Positions 21,470-33,089 are shown, counted from the stretch's first letter. The stretch is DNA of 64,000 bases from Orientallactaga sibirica (GCA_036365145.1 JAEOAD010000031.1:9520001-9584000), one strand, 5' to 3'. Numbers and translations are program-made. The notes: generated by a model not told the origin, from the sequence alone.

Positions 21470-21860
21470 CTAAAGCATGCTTTGCCCCAAATTTCTCCAG
21501 CTCTTTCAATTTAGAGAAACATTCCCTGAATCGTCTCTAGAGATTGTTTAGTGATTCCTGACCTTGTCTCCTATTCACTCCTGATACTTCCCAAATCTCA
21601 GCCCATGGATATCCAGCTGCACTGTACACTCAACTTCTGATGTCATATCCAGTACCTGCTAACCCTTGAACCCCTTTGTCACCAGTGAACTATGTGCTTA
21701 CACTCCTCTGAAATTTAGTAACACGTACATTGTACTGCTTGGGACCCTTTCTGTTGCCTCATAACTAATTCAGTATCTATATACATCCTACCTCCCCACA
21801 CTGTATGCTCTCAAAGAGTAAAAGTTACTTTATTTATCAATGGTTATCTGCTCCTGTTTT
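21470..21860 (+). mobile_element. Possible L2-like relic
   Basis: Pyrimidine-rich sequence ending in ACACTGTATGCTCTCAAAGAG and TTTATTTATCAATGG, reminiscent of the L2 3' end block 'gactgtgagctccttgag'. Low confidence. Confidence 0.3.
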
Positions 21861-23581
21861 TGTGTTCATTCAAAGCAAAGCATACATTATATTTTACATA
21901 ATTTTGAAGTCACAATTGGATGCTAACCTTATTCCCTTTAACTCTTGACTCTTGTAACAAGGCTGAAGAAGTTTCTGAGTCATCTCCTCGTGAGTTATAT
22001 GCCCTGAAGGATATGCTTTAGCCTCCCACAACTAATTTATTTTGCTGACCTGAAAATCTTTGAAGAGTATTGGAGTCCAGTTCTGTCACTCATCACTTTG
22101 TTCTCTAGGTTGCTTCGTCCTGTTCTTTTCCTTCTTGCCCCTTCATTTATTAGAACATTCTTTAATCTCATCTAACACTCTGAGCACTAGAGATGTCAAT
22201 ATAATACTGTTGTAATTCCAGCACTATAATTCTAACACTATATCACTAAAGACTATGCAGTCTAGACCAAGAGTGGATTAGCTTTAAAGAAATTCACTTC
22301 AAAAGCCATAATTGTTTTCAAAAGCAACTGAAATTTGTATTTGTGCAATTTAGAAACCAAGAGGCTCTGTTCAGAGCCCACTGCAATGCTTTGTGATGTG
22401 CCTTTCATATAATTTTAATGTTCTTTATTACCCTAACCCCAGTAAAAATTCCTCCCTAAACATGCTGCCTGAATTTTCTCTCTTTGTCCTTCCCTGGTCT
22501 CCTTCATAATTAATGATGTAGCTATACTTAGCCTCCCTCCTTCATTCTGATGAGGAAAAGGAGAAAGCAAAAGGACAGAAATGGGATTCTTGGTAGCAGA
22601 ATGGGAGTCTAAGGTCTAGTAATGTCCATGTAACTATGATAGAGACCTCAGCACCAGTAAGTTTGTACCTCAGTGGGGAAACAGATCCATAAGAACAACT
22701 GTACTCCTCATGGTGAGATTAAAGTACACATGACTGTCTTTAGAGACATGGCATCTGTCTGAATCTGATTATGTACGCAAGGCTGAACCCATCTAATAAG
22801 CATAGGGCTGCCACCCAGAAGGGCAGGATAGTGAGAACAGGATCCCTGTGTATATGTAGTGGAGTAGGTCCTGTAAGACCTTTGTTCAGGATGTTCTGTT
22901 TCTGTTCCAGTTCTTTCTGCTGTCTTTGCTAAGTGAACAGTCTTCACACTCTTGGCAGACATGTCTAGTTCCTGGAAATAGACTTCACATCCTTGTGTTA
23001 CCTAATGAGTCCAAAATTGGACCAGATACCTTGGTTTGTTCTAATCAGCGCCTTACAAAGGACATGTATCTCAGGACTGATAAAATGGCCTCTGAACACA
23101 AGCTGACTGCTTTTAGCTCTTTCCATCACTGCTGTATACAGAGCCTGCGATGTAAATGTTCATTACTGGAGTGTGCATGGATCTTTTCTCCTCTGCCATA
23201 TTAACTATTTAAGCATCATTTAAACTGTACTTAAGCTGGCATAATTTCTACCCAAGTGCATCAATTGGCCACATTAAATTTCATATTCTACTTTGAAACC
23301 CAATTGCCTAATCTCCCAGAATTTCTCTTATGATGCAGTCTCAATTTTTTTTTTTAACATTTTCAAGCCAGTGGTACAATTTAAAAAAAAAAAAAAAAAA
23401 ACTACATTGTCCCTGTTAATTATTTCCATTATAAGTAATTTTCTCATTTTTTTCATTGTTTTGAAATTATTCCTTCCCTGAACATATGAAAGACAAGGAA
23501 ATGTAAACACCCTTAGTGTAAATCACTTACTTATGATTATTAAAAATGCCTCTGGTAAAAATGATAGTCACTTGGGTTAAT
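21861..23581. other. Repeat-poor stretch without recognisable gene
   Basis: Two open frames face each other (22708-22962 minus, 22926-23204 plus) without splice signals. Poly(A)/poly(T) runs at 23345 and 23381 may be remnants. No repeat family recognised, which is unusual for this window. Confidence 0.35.
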
Positions 23582-23775
23582 ATAAAGAGCAGACACTCTG
23601 GAGTTAGACAGGTTGGGGAGGAGGTGGACAGAAAATTAGCTGGAGCTAAATTTATACTCTGTGCCCTTGCATGGCCTCAGAGTGTCACTTTCCTCATTTT
23701 CAAGAGAGCAGAAATAATACCCCCCTTGCAGAGGCTGTTCAGAAGTAATTAAAAGCACCTCGCATAGCTGGTCCC
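23582..23775 (+). mobile_element. MIR relic
   Basis: GAGCAGACACTCTGGAGTTAGACAGG, GTCACTTTCCTCATTTTCAAGAGAGCAGAAATAATACC, TTGCAGAGGCTGTTCAGAAGTAATTAAAAGCACCTCGCATAGC follows the MIR 3' half in order. Well recognisable. Confidence 0.7.
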
Positions 23776-24049
23776 TACGAGAACTTTGTGATAGCTGCTT
23801 TATTGATGACATCACATCACATTATTGACATCGATTTTGTAAAGCAGGGTAGACAATCTTCTTCCCTTAAGTGTCAGGTAGCAAATAGTTAAGACTTCGT
23901 GGGTCATAACAATCTACTCTGACATTGCATCAGGAAGTCTACTGTAGGCAATGTATGACGAAATAATAACGGCTATGCTTATTCACAATAGATGTCAGAC
24001 TGGACTTGACCAGTAAGACATAGCTTTTGGATTCCTATTTTATGTCATG

Positions 24050-24260
24050 ACCTATTAATTCATTCAACAAATGTTTACTGGTCGTTTAAAACTACTAGCT
24101 AGCCTCTATACCTGGACAAGAGACTGTAATGATTAAAAAATTTTGGAATGCAGCAACAAATACATCAGAAACAAGATATCTTATTCTCACAGGACCTAAC
24201 TACATTTCTTGAAAGTAGGCAGTCAGTAAACCAGCACACACATGACATGAACAGGAAGCA
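24050..24260 (+). mobile_element. Ancient mammalian repeat relic, family uncertain
   Basis: AATTCATTCAACAAATGTTTACTGG, then ATACCTGGACAAGAGAC and CTTATTCTCACAGGACC...AGTAAACC, parallels the common old-repeat motif 'attcattcaacaaatatttattgagc'. I cannot name the family safely. Confidence 0.35.
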
Positions 24261-24979
24261 CATTTCATCATGCTTGGGCTGTGCAGAGAATTAAAAGAGA
24301 CAGTGTGTAGGCGGCTTCTTACTACACTTCACCACGCAGAGCAGAGTACTGCAAAGTCATTTCCCCAAAAATGGTCATTGATCTTCTCTCAGCTTTTATC
24401 TTAGGATTTTCACAAAAATTTAAAGTATCTCAAGATTCTTGTTTCCAAAGAACTAAGCTTGGTTTCACAGGGCTGAATTCTTGAATAAGAGTTCCCAAGG
24501 AAGGAAACCCTTGAAACATATATGAGGTACTAAGGGCAGCAGAACACAGAAGAGCTTGGACTTCAGTATTACCCAGAGCCCTGCAGGATAGGAAAGTGTG
24601 CCCTTCCCACATCCCCTGGGTCTTATGTGCTTAGGAGAGTAATCTTATAAGAAGGCATCTCCAGGAGCCATATAAAAAACCCATGGACACTGGCTATAAG
24701 TTAGGCCCTTAACTTTGGTCTTTACAATCCATCCACTATTCTCTTCTTTAAAAGCCTAAAAAGAAATATTACAATCTTTTCTTTAATTTCCAGACAATAA
24801 AATTAAGGTTTGGAAATTTGCGATTTTTCATAAAGTCATAACTATCTACCACTGCCTTTATTTGACCTTCAATCTGTCAGCCTAGATATTCCTCCACTCC
24901 TGGCATTTTGTGTTTCTCCAACCATAATGAAGAAGTGTCTGTGTTTCTCTCTGAATTTCAACCCTAGTGTCCATTGTCC

Positions 24980-25640
24980 ATTACCACTTGACCATTTATC
25001 CCTAAAGCCACGTGAAACCTATCCGTATGCTTCACACTGATAAGAAATGTTGCTGAGTGACTTTGAAAATCCACTTGCATTGAATTTACTTGTTTCCTCT
25101 TCTAGCTAGTCCAATAGCAATTTAATTTTTAAAAGTAATCAAATGTGCTTGACATGATTTATTTTCACAAATCTATGCAGCCTCACAGCAATTAAGTTGC
25201 ATTCTTCCAGATGTAAAGCTGAGAAGAGCCTTATGTATCAGCTCACATTATCCTCCCAATGGAAATAACAGGACTACCTGGGCCCACAGTCATTTATGCT
25301 TTATTTAAAATATAATGGGATTATTTTCAGTTTTATCATCATATGCTGTAACCCCTGATTTGAAAGACTTTTAAAAACAGATTTAATAGGTATTACTAAG
25401 TGAAAAGATGGAGTCTGTAATCAAGTGTGCCACACCAAGCTGTAATCCATCGATCCACAGTATTTTGTCTAATTATATCCTTTCAGAGTCATTGTAATGG
25501 CTCTATAGGATTGCTTGACTCATTTTTCTTAAGTGCAATAAATATCTCTCTCCTTGTAAGAGATGATGGCTATGATGAAAACTGCCTGTAAATGCAATAT
25601 TTTGATTCTCTGATACCTTTCTTTCTGCAGTGCATCTACT
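24980..25640. other. Candidate conserved non-coding block
   Basis: About 650 bp without any recognisable transposon or microsatellite, in the middle of a repeat-poor interval (22-25.9 kb). It has mixed composition with many short homeobox-like TAAT/ATTA words, and GTGCCACACCAAGCTGTAATCC..ATCGATCC in its centre. Long repeat-free DNA inside a repeat-dense gene-poor region is a pattern typical of developmental enhancers. Conservation is not tested here. Confidence 0.3.
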
Positions 25641-25914
25641 CCGTATAGCTATTCTGTTTGTTGTTTGGTTTGGTTTGGTTCACCTTTGCTTCAGTCAGAA
25701 CCATGTTATAAATTTCACTGCGTGTTTAACCTAGTTAAATGTGTTTCTAATCTCTGAGACAAGGAAATGTTAGGACAGTGATGGCCATTGCAAGAGTAAT
25801 GGGAAACGAATAACAAGATTCTTTACTAATGACTTCCAGTGGCTACAAACATTGTTTAGGAGCCTGAAAGCATGTTAATATTTAGTATGAGCCAGACTCT
25901 CAGATGAGAGTTTT

Positions 25915-26120
25915 TAAAAATATTTTTCTTTATTCATTTGCAAGCATAGATAGATAGAAAAGAGATAGAGAAAATGGACACACAAGAACATTCAGCCACT
26001 GCAAACTAGACACATGTGCCTCTTTGTGCATCTGGCTTCCTGTGGGGACTAAGGAATTGAACCCAGGTCATTAGTCTTTGCAGGCACATGCCTTAACCAC
26101 TTAGCAATCTCTCCAGCCTT
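25915..26120 (-). mobile_element. B2/ID-related tRNA-SINE
   Basis: CAGCCACTGCAAACTAGACACATGTGCCTCTTTGTGCATCTGGCTTCC, AATTGAACCCAGG and CAATCTCTCCAGCC. A GATA-type microsatellite (25948-25956) replaces part of the GA tail. Confidence 0.88.
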
Positions 26121-26879
26121 CTGATGAGAGTTTTAAACATGGAAACTATGGTTTTGAAAAATTCTGTACCTGTGTGACATAACAAAATAGGAAAAGGTAT
26201 GGAAAAATTTCAGCTCAGTTCTCTTTAATATCTGAATGGCTTCCACATCATGCCATCTTCCTGGCCATTAAATACTTGTCCAGTTATAAGCCCTTTACTG
26301 GAGCTACTGGTGTGTGTGTGGTGGGGAGGATAATATCATGTTGCGAGTCTTCTTGAGCCCACGTTAGTAATATTATCATACAATGAGTGTCTTTGGAACA
26401 CAGAATATAGCTATGAAATAACTCAAGAGAATATTGTTATCAAATGGCATCTTTATTTTGCAAAGCTTTGTTCATTGTAAGTGATTAACAAGGATGTATT
26501 GATTACTGGGTTTATTGATTGGTTAGAGATTGGATCATGTATTTATGATGTTTCTTTTTTTTCTTTTCATATTTTTTAATCCTCCTAAACATAAGACAAC
26601 TAGGGTTTAACACATAACTAAGTAATACAGAAGAAATAAATTGAATTTTAAAAGAATCTTGGGAAGAGTCTTATGCTAGAGTTCAAAGTTTTATGTAACT
26701 GGTTCACTGAATTTGGACTTAGGCTCTGAGGGGAATTTCAGTGTGTAGATGGAAGAAGAAAGCATTTCCCAGAGAGGGAATTCCATAGGTAAGATTGTAT
26801 TAAAAGACATGTGTTTGCAGATGCCATGATGAAACTCATAACTTTGTATGCTGATCAAAATAACATATTTAAAATTTCT
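26121..26879. other. Unassigned sequence
   Basis: No gene or repeat recognised. Confidence 0.35.
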
Positions 26880-27023
26880 ATTTAGGACATCCAGCCACTG
26901 CAAATGAACTCCAGATGCATGGCCCACCTTGTGCATCTGGGTTACATGGGGCCTGGGGAATAGAACCTGGGTCCTTTGGCTTTGCAGGCAAGCACCTTCA
27001 CCACTAAGGTGTCTCTCCAGTCC
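26880..27023 (-). mobile_element. B2/ID-related tRNA-SINE, 3'-truncated
   Basis: CCAGCCACTGCAAATGAACTCCAGATGCATGGCCCACC to GGTGTCTCTCCAGTCC. The GA-rich and A-rich tail is missing. Confidence 0.9.
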
Positions 27024-28111
27024 ACAAATTTAAATTTCTGAAAGGATGAAGTATACTCTGAGCAACATGATGAATGAGTAGGCAACTGGACATCTGGACC
27101 TTGAGAAAGTGTTAACACACTAGAATTAAGGGGGTTCAGTTCTAAAGACAGATTAAGAAATTGGGGTGTTTCTTGGGAATGCTCTAGAATGCTTAAATGA
27201 GATTGGATGGTGAAGTTGTTAAGACTTAGTGAGATTATAAAATTAACAAGAAGCTGTAGAATGGTGACCCAACCACAAGGCTAGAGGAGTTTGACCTTAG
27301 GTAACAATGTCAGGAGTAGCACTGAAGAAATAGAAGTCTAGAATAGAAAAAGATTCCGATTCTAGTTCTGTCCTATTGGAGGAAATGGCATCTTTGAGCA
27401 GCAAAGTCTTCATCTTTGTTTACTAATAAACTCACATGACCTGTACTGTGCTGAGCTCAGCAACATTTTAACTTGAAAGACAGAAGGTACTAAAAGCATA
27501 AGACCACAAAATGGATAAAGACTACCTAGAATGGGCAGTGTTTTCAATAGATTGGAGACAAGGAATAAGAGACAAAAGTAAATAACTAGATGGGAATATG
27601 ATAAAATTATTCTATTTTTATATATTAAAGTTCTCAATAAAATACTCATGAAAAAGAAGAAACATCTTATATTTAGGATTTCAAAAACTAGCATAGTACA
27701 TAATAGCAATGCTTCTGAAAGATTGTTGGTTGGCTTATCTAAGCTCAGGTTGTCTTAACTAGTGACAGATTGAGTGGCTATACAATTGAAACTCAGTTTG
27801 AAAACTTTTGCTGTTTTGCAGGTGATAACTTCCTTACTGAGTTCTCCCATAGACTTTCCTGACTGGGTACATGCATGGAAAAAAAAGGAATGTTTCCACT
27901 GTTTCTTCATATTAGGACACTAATTCTATAAAATGAGGGTACTACATTTATGACCTCATTTAACATTAATTACTTTAACAGTGTTATCTCCAAATGCATG
28001 AGGGATTCAAACTTCTGTAGATGAAGGATAAGAATGAACTTAATTGCTTAGGGCAGTCTATATGCATAAGTGCCTGTATTATTGAAAGAATTAGTATGAA
28101 AAATATGAAGA
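27024..28111. other. Unassigned sequence
   Basis: A 99-codon minus-strand open frame (27410-27709) is hydrophobic and low-complexity without splice support. No repeat family recognised. Confidence 0.35.
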
Positions 28112-28325
28112 GGACTGGATAGATGGCTTAGCAGTTAAGGCACTTACTGCTAAAGCCAAAGAACCCAGGTTCAGTTCCCCAGTACCCATGTAAGCCATAT
28201 GCACAAAGTAGAGTATGCATCTGTAGTTCATTTGTAATGGCTAGAGGTCTAGGGGGTGCCCATTCTCTCTCCTCTATCTGCCTCTTCCTTACTTTCTCTC
28301 TCAAATAAAAAATAAAATAAAATAA
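28112..28325 (+). mobile_element. B2/ID-related tRNA-SINE
   Basis: GGACTGGATAGATGGCTTAGCAG, GGTTCAGTTCCCCAGTACCCATGTAAGCC, TTCATTTGTAATGGCTAGAGG, CT-rich run and A-rich tail. Confidence 0.92.
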
Positions 28326-28676
28326 GAATAGAAATTGGCAAGTTGTGGCTACTGGCTACAGAAGGAAAATGTGGGAAGAGAAAAAGGATGAATAAGTTGT
28401 TAACGTTTCAACTTTGAGTAGCTGCAGGGATTGTGCTCTGGGCTATGTTTGCCATCAGTCAGCCACCCACTCTCATCCTTGATTTATAGTCACTTATGGT
28501 TCAACCAAGTATGGGGTTCCTTCAAATGTGGTCAACATACAGCTATCTCCTTTTCTCCATTAAAAAGAGAGCTCAGTCTCAACTTCTGTTTTAAAGAAAA
28601 AAGTTTTCAGAGGAACTGAAGAAAGCAGTAGTCTTTCAAGAAACAGACTTTGTCATGGAGGAAATTTAACACATTC
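28326..28676. other. Unassigned sequence
   Basis: Plus-strand open frame 28431-28619 has no coding support. Read on the minus strand, this is downstream of the AATAAA at 28677. Confidence 0.3.
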
Positions 28677-28682
28677 TTTATT
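28677..28682 (-). promoter_or_regulatory. AATAAA hexamer downstream of candidate terminal exon
   Basis: The minus strand reads AATAAA 44 bp after the TGA of the open frame ending at 28727, with a T/G-containing stretch (GTCTGTTTCTTG) about 25-30 nt further on. No A-run follows, which argues against a processed retrocopy. The hexamer alone is common in AT-rich DNA. Confidence 0.3.
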
Positions 28683-28726
28683 CAATGTTGCCTTAATATT
28701 TTATACAAGAAATTCCGAAGAGACTT

Positions 28727-28884
28727 TCATTGAACTTCTGAGGCTTTCCTTTTCTTCACTGAGGTTTGCATAAATTCTGTTGACTTGGCTCTGCCACTTT
28801 TCCAAATTATTGAAAAGATATAGGAGTAATACTTGTCATAGTCAAATATATTTCTACCATGAGATATATGTAGATTTATCAGTG
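28727..28884 (-). CDS. Candidate terminal coding exon (unidentified protein)
   Basis: What is seen: on the minus strand ATCTTGCCTACTGCAG ends at 28885 and has the form of a 3' splice site. From CA-CTG-ATA the next 51 codons are open and end in TGA, followed 44 bp later by AATAAA. The other two frames close within a few codons of the acceptor. The peptide begins LINLHISHGRNIFDYDKYYS and ends in a basic tail, KSTEFMQTSVKKRKASEVQ, of the kind that can act as a nuclear localisation signal. I do not recognise the protein. Incoming phase is one base from the previous exon. The open frame alone could arise by chance in AT-rich DNA. It may or may not belong with the exon candidate at 57796-57959. Confidence 0.3.
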
Positions 28885-28939
28885 CTGCAGTAGGCAAGAT
28901 ATTTTGTTGAAATGTTTTTTTTTTATTTTTTTTCATCAC

Positions 28940-29526
28940 TGATTTTATAAAAGAACAGGGCTATGTGGTTTTAAGGAAACATATTTTTTTCCTCCTGTGA
29001 CAAAGTAATAAGGCCTTCAGAAGTATCTCTAGCCCACTTACAATGGGAGTCATTTCAATTAAATAATTGAAAACAAAGATGGACAATAAATCTGAAATTA
29101 TTTCATTGCTGGTTTTCAATTTAATCATGGGAGTAGGCCTTTATCCTGTGTTACTGTGTTTAGCACAGTGGTGAAGGTGGTTTGTTGCAAGTAGTAGAGA
29201 AATGGAGTTCAGGAGTGGAAAAGAATCCTCTCGTGGTATGTACTCACTGTGTGGAGTTGGCCAATAGGCTCTGGCACATAGTTAGCAAAGGGAAAGAAAT
29301 GAGCAGATAGGCTTGCAGCTCTGAGACAGAGAGTTGAGATAAACATCCTTTGGTTCACAATGCCATTACATGCACATTTAAAGTGTCTTTCTTCTTAGTT
29401 AGTTGCTTACCCGCCTTGATGCAGTTTCCCTTTTTATTAGTTTTTTTTTTTTTTCCTCTCCCAAGGAAAATGCCATTTTATTGATCAAGTAATGGAGGTT
29501 AAGAAAAGTCAAATACGTTAAGAAGG
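28940..29526. other. Unassigned sequence
   Basis: T-runs at 28915-28932 and 29441-29454. No gene or repeat recognised. Confidence 0.35.
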
Positions 29527-29531
29527 GTTTT

Positions 29532-29573
<42 letters not shown>

Positions 29574-29600
29574 GTTTGTTTGTTTGTTTGGTTTGGTTTG
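29527..29600. repeat. (TTG)n / (GTTT)n compound microsatellite
   Basis: About 14 TTG units pass into GTTT and then GGTTT units. This is the expanded A-rich tail of the adjoining minus-strand B1. It produces a spurious poly-asparagine frame on the minus strand. Confidence 0.92.
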
Positions 29601-29748
29601 GTTTGGTTTTTCAAGGCAGGGTCTCGCTCTAGCCCAGGCTGACCTAGAATTCACTATGCAGTCTCAGGGTGGCCTTGGAATCACAGAAATCCTCCTACCT
29701 CTGCCTCCCAAGGGCTGGGATTGAAGGTGTCTGCCTCAAAGCCCAGCT
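29601..29748 (-). mobile_element. B1-like SINE
   Basis: CAAGGCAGGGTCTCGCTCTAGCCCAGGCTGACCTAGAATTCACTATGCAGTCTCAGGGTGGCC to CAAAGCCCAGCT is the reverse complement of the B1-like consensus in this window. Confidence 0.93.
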
Positions 29749-30171
29749 AAGAAGGTTTTTCTGATAGCCCAAAACAAATTAATGCAAGTATCTGGAGCAA
29801 ACAGAGATGCATATTGCACAGAACATGATTATTTTGTGAAATCCTCAAAGGTAGACCAAAATACAATATGTCACAAAATTTCCAAACAATGGGGTGTGTT
29901 TGTCTCATAAGGAGAACTGTGTGGAGTCAGGGTGGTGGGTAGAAAGGTAGAAAGTGTTTCCTGTGGATGTATACCATTTGGTACCCTTTTGTAAGGACTC
30001 CAGTATGAGTCTCAGGGACCTGTACCTAATCAAAATACCTAAGGATTTCCTGAAGAGGACACTCTGTAAAAGATGAGCCCAGGGTTAGAAGAGAGGGCAA
30101 GCTGTGATCATAACTGTTACACTCAATCTTAAAAGTCCTATCCCCCAAATTAACAATTAGGCCTAAAAATC

Positions 30172-30330
30172 TTTCTCCATTGTTTGTTTGAGGCAGACCT
30201 TACTATGTAGCCCTTGCTGCCCTGAAGCCTGCTATATAGACCAAGCTGTCCTCAAGCTTGTGATGATCCTGTCACTACCTTCCATGTTCTGAGAGAACTG
30301 GCTTGTACTGCCTTGCCGATTCTAAGAATC
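30172..30330 (-). mobile_element. Old B1-like SINE
   Basis: GAGGCAGACCTTACTATGTAGCCC, CTGTCCTCAAGCTTGTGATGATCCTGTC and CTGAGAGAACTGGCTTGTACTGCC. Diverged, with an internal repeat of the TATGTAG/TATATAGACC segment. Confidence 0.6.
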
Positions 30331-30575
30331 TGAGTTCAGCCTCTTTGGATTTGGGGATCAATAAAGCTTTGGTTAGCATTTTGTTTTGTCAAACTCATAT
30401 TTGCATATAATAGTGAAAAATCAATGTAAATTTTTAAAAATGTTTTGTATTTTTTCCTATAAAAAGCGGATTTAAGTAAAATACTTTACCTTAATAATAC
30501 AGTATAGTATATGACAGTTAACTTATAATAACCTTCAATAACTTTTATAAACCAAATGCAAACTTCCCTTTTTCA
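30331..30575. other. Unassigned AT-rich sequence
   Basis: Nothing recognised. Confidence 0.3.
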
Positions 30576-30798
30576 ATTTCAATTTATTTATGTTTTTACT
30601 TGGGAGAGAGAGAGGAAGAGAGAGAGAAAGGGGGGTGATGAGAATAGGTGCACCAGGGCCTCTAGCCGCTGCAAACACACTCCAGATGCATGCACCGCCT
30701 TGTGCATCTGGCTTAATTTGTATACTGGGGAATACAACTTGGAGCCTTAGGTTTCACAGGCAAGCACCTTAACTGCTAATCCTTCTCTCCAACCCCCT
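30576..30798 (-). mobile_element. B2/ID-related tRNA-SINE
   Basis: GA-rich run 30605-30632, CCAGGGCCTCTAGCCGCTGCAAACACACTCCAGATGCATGCACCGCCTTGTGCATCTGG and CTAATCCTTCTCTCCAACCCCC. Confidence 0.92.
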
Positions 30799-31404
30799 TT
30801 TCCATTTAATATTTAATATTTTATCTCATATTGACATGAAATTGTTAAATAAAATATAATTTTATGCAAGTTTTATTTTTCTTCATTCAAAAAGTTTCTA
30901 TTTGCAAATATTTATTGTACATCATGTTGGATTTCACAAAGGCAATTTCTTTCATATATAATATGTACTTTGATGATAGACACACCAAGAAAGGAGAGAT
31001 AGATTCAGTGTTCCATTTGCAAACACTTCTCATATAATACCAAGATGTTTGTGAAGATATTCACTATTCTCCCAAAATGAAAATCAAATTGCATGGAATT
31101 ATCACTGAATTTTCTTTCTTATACATTGGTTTTCAACACACTACAAGCACCTTGGTACACTCTAGGGGAATATTCATCAGGTAAATGACTGCATGTTACA
31201 GATCTGGTGGAAATATGTGCACACCAATGATCCCGTGCTTCCTGTCATGAACCAACTGGATATTATGCATAGAAAACAAATGACTTGAAAAGAAATAATA
31301 CAAGGCTATGTACTGTTTATAGCCCCATAGCCACTAGCACTGAGGGATAAACTAGTGGCAGGGTCATTTAATGCCAGTACCAAATGGTAAACATTCTTCT
31401 TATT
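30799..31404. other. Unassigned AT-rich sequence
   Basis: No gene or repeat recognised. Confidence 0.35.
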
Positions 31405-31535
31405 AAATCAACCAACATGTATGCAGATCTTACTGTGTACAGAGAACTTTGCATAGATGATGTAGTTTGATTTTCACCATTACTCTGTGAGTTTGGAACA
31501 CTGTAATGTGCCCATTAAACAAGTAAGGAAGCTTG
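31405..31535 (-). mobile_element. MIR relic
   Basis: ATGCAGATCTTACTGTGTACAGAGAACTTTGCATAGATG, TTTTCACCATTACTCTGTGAGTTTGGAACACTG and CCCATTAAACAAGTAAGGAAGC keep the reverse-complement MIR order. Confidence 0.55.
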
Positions 31536-31554
31536 TGTTGTAGAATGATTGTCA

Positions 31555-31700
31555 CTGAGTGCTGACTTTATAGCACTGCCTATGCACTTGAACTATATTT
31601 TCACATTTAATCTTTAAAGCATCTAAATCATGCTCTCATTTACATTTCACATTTTAGGAGGCTCATACTTGTAAGCAACTCATCTAAACATTATACCATC
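31555..31700 (-). mobile_element. Second MIR relic, directly adjacent
   Basis: GAGTGCTGACTTTATAGCACTGCCTATGCACTTG, TCACATTTAATCTTTAAAGCATC, CATTTTAGGAGGCTCATACTTGTAAGCAACTCATC. Same orientation as the previous relic. Confidence 0.5.
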
Positions 31701-31726
31701 CACTTACAAAAAATAAAAAGCTAAAG

Positions 31727-31957
31727 TTGGGGCTGGTTTGATGGCTCCATGACTATGGTGCTTGCCTGCAAAGCCAAGCAACCCAGGTTTGATTCACTAG
31801 TACCCATGGAAAGCCAGGTGCACAAAGTGGTGCATGTATCTGGAGTTTATCTGCAGTGACTACAGGCCCTGTTGTGCCCATTCTCCATATAGTCATTCTA
31901 TCTCTCTCTCTCTCCTCTCCTCTCCTTTCCTTGCAAATAAATAAAATGTTTTAAAAA
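31727..31957 (+). mobile_element. B2/ID-related tRNA-SINE
   Basis: GGGGCTGGTTTGATGGCTCC, CAGGTTTGATTCACTAGTACCC, GCCAGGTGCACAAAGTGGTGCATGTATCTGGAG, CT-rich run and a short AAAT tail. Confidence 0.9.
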
Positions 31958-32744
31958 ACTAGGGTTAAGGGCATATGGCTCTTCCCACCATGTTGTGTTC
32001 ATAAGAGGTAGGACTATTATATAAATACAATTTATCAACCCCATTTGCTTTTCATATATCTAACTATGCACTAAAACAAATGAAATTAAGGCTATTACAA
32101 CTTGTAAGAATTTGCTAGAATATTATATTAGTGGTTGTAAGCTCTGACCTGTCACATTCCATCCACTTGATAGAGCCCTGTAGTATTTCACCTTGGAACA
32201 CCTTCTTCTCTTGAGCTTAGAGCCATAACCATCACGCCACACATTCTCCAGCATCTTTGGAACTCATCCTCATTGCCCAGTCCAAAAGAAGTCAGTGAGC
32301 CCTGCGGCTCAGTCCTTGGGATACCATTTCTTCTCTACCTTCACTCACTTCTTGAAAGAGTTTTGTTTGTTTGTTTGTTTGTTATTTTAAGTACAGAGAT
32401 TATATTACAAGTCTTGATTTGACCGCACAGGATAATGCACAGAGGAGAGAAGAAGAAAAAAGACAGCTTAAAGTTCCTGAAAGAAGCAGCTGAGGAAGAT
32501 AGCCAGGATATGGCGGAGGAGGCTGGGCTTTGAGAGGAGACCAGAAGGGACAAAAGCAAAGAAAAAATTAGTCTAATGTTGGAGGAACCAATGAGCTATA
32601 TGACATCAAGAGGAAAGAGAACAGAGGATTTAAAATAACGAAAAGTGAGCAACAGCATGGTGTCCCTGCTGAAAGCAATCCCCACAGATTAAATCCAAGA
32701 AAAGAAGGAGCTTAATGAAGATAAAGGATAAAAGTTCTTTCATT
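31958..32744. other. Unassigned sequence with a short lysine/glutamate-rich frame
   Basis: A (GTTT)n patch lies at 32363-32383. On the plus strand 32431-32531 reads as MHRGEKKKKDSLKFLKEAAE... to TGA, preceded by a weak acceptor-like TTGACCGCACAG. No donor, partner exon or recognisable family, so this is not called as a gene. Confidence 0.25.
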
Positions 32745-32900
32745 CATTGATCCATTTTGGTATTTACTAAGCTTCTACTCTATACTGTATGCACAGAAGT
32801 ATTCTAGTGAACTGGGTATACAACAAAAAGATGGCCCTGCCGTCCCATGGTTTCATTCTGGCACATTGGATGAAAGGAAATCAATAAATCATTTTGGTAG
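32745..32900 (+). mobile_element. Ancient mammalian repeat relic, family uncertain
   Basis: GGTATTTACTAAGCTTCTACTCTATACTGTATGCACAGAAGTATTC..GGGTATACAACAAAAAGATGGCCCTGCC parallels the old-repeat motif 'tttattgagcacctactatgtgccagg...ggatacagc..ccctgccctc'. Confidence 0.45.
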
Positions 32901-33089
32901 TTTATGGAGGGGGTGGATTATTAATAGTATTTATATTGCCTGCCAGTTCTTTCTTTTATTATGCCCATGTTTAATTTGTTACAGCTTTTTACTCAATTTA
33001 AGTTGCCAAATATAAAACAAAACCTTAATTTATTTCTGTGTCAACTTCCAATATAGGTTGATACTTGAACTTATTTAATATGAACAATG

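Noticed and set aside
29399..29614. Poly-asparagine protein on the minus strand
   Set aside because: Translation of the (TTG)n repeat at 29527-29600.
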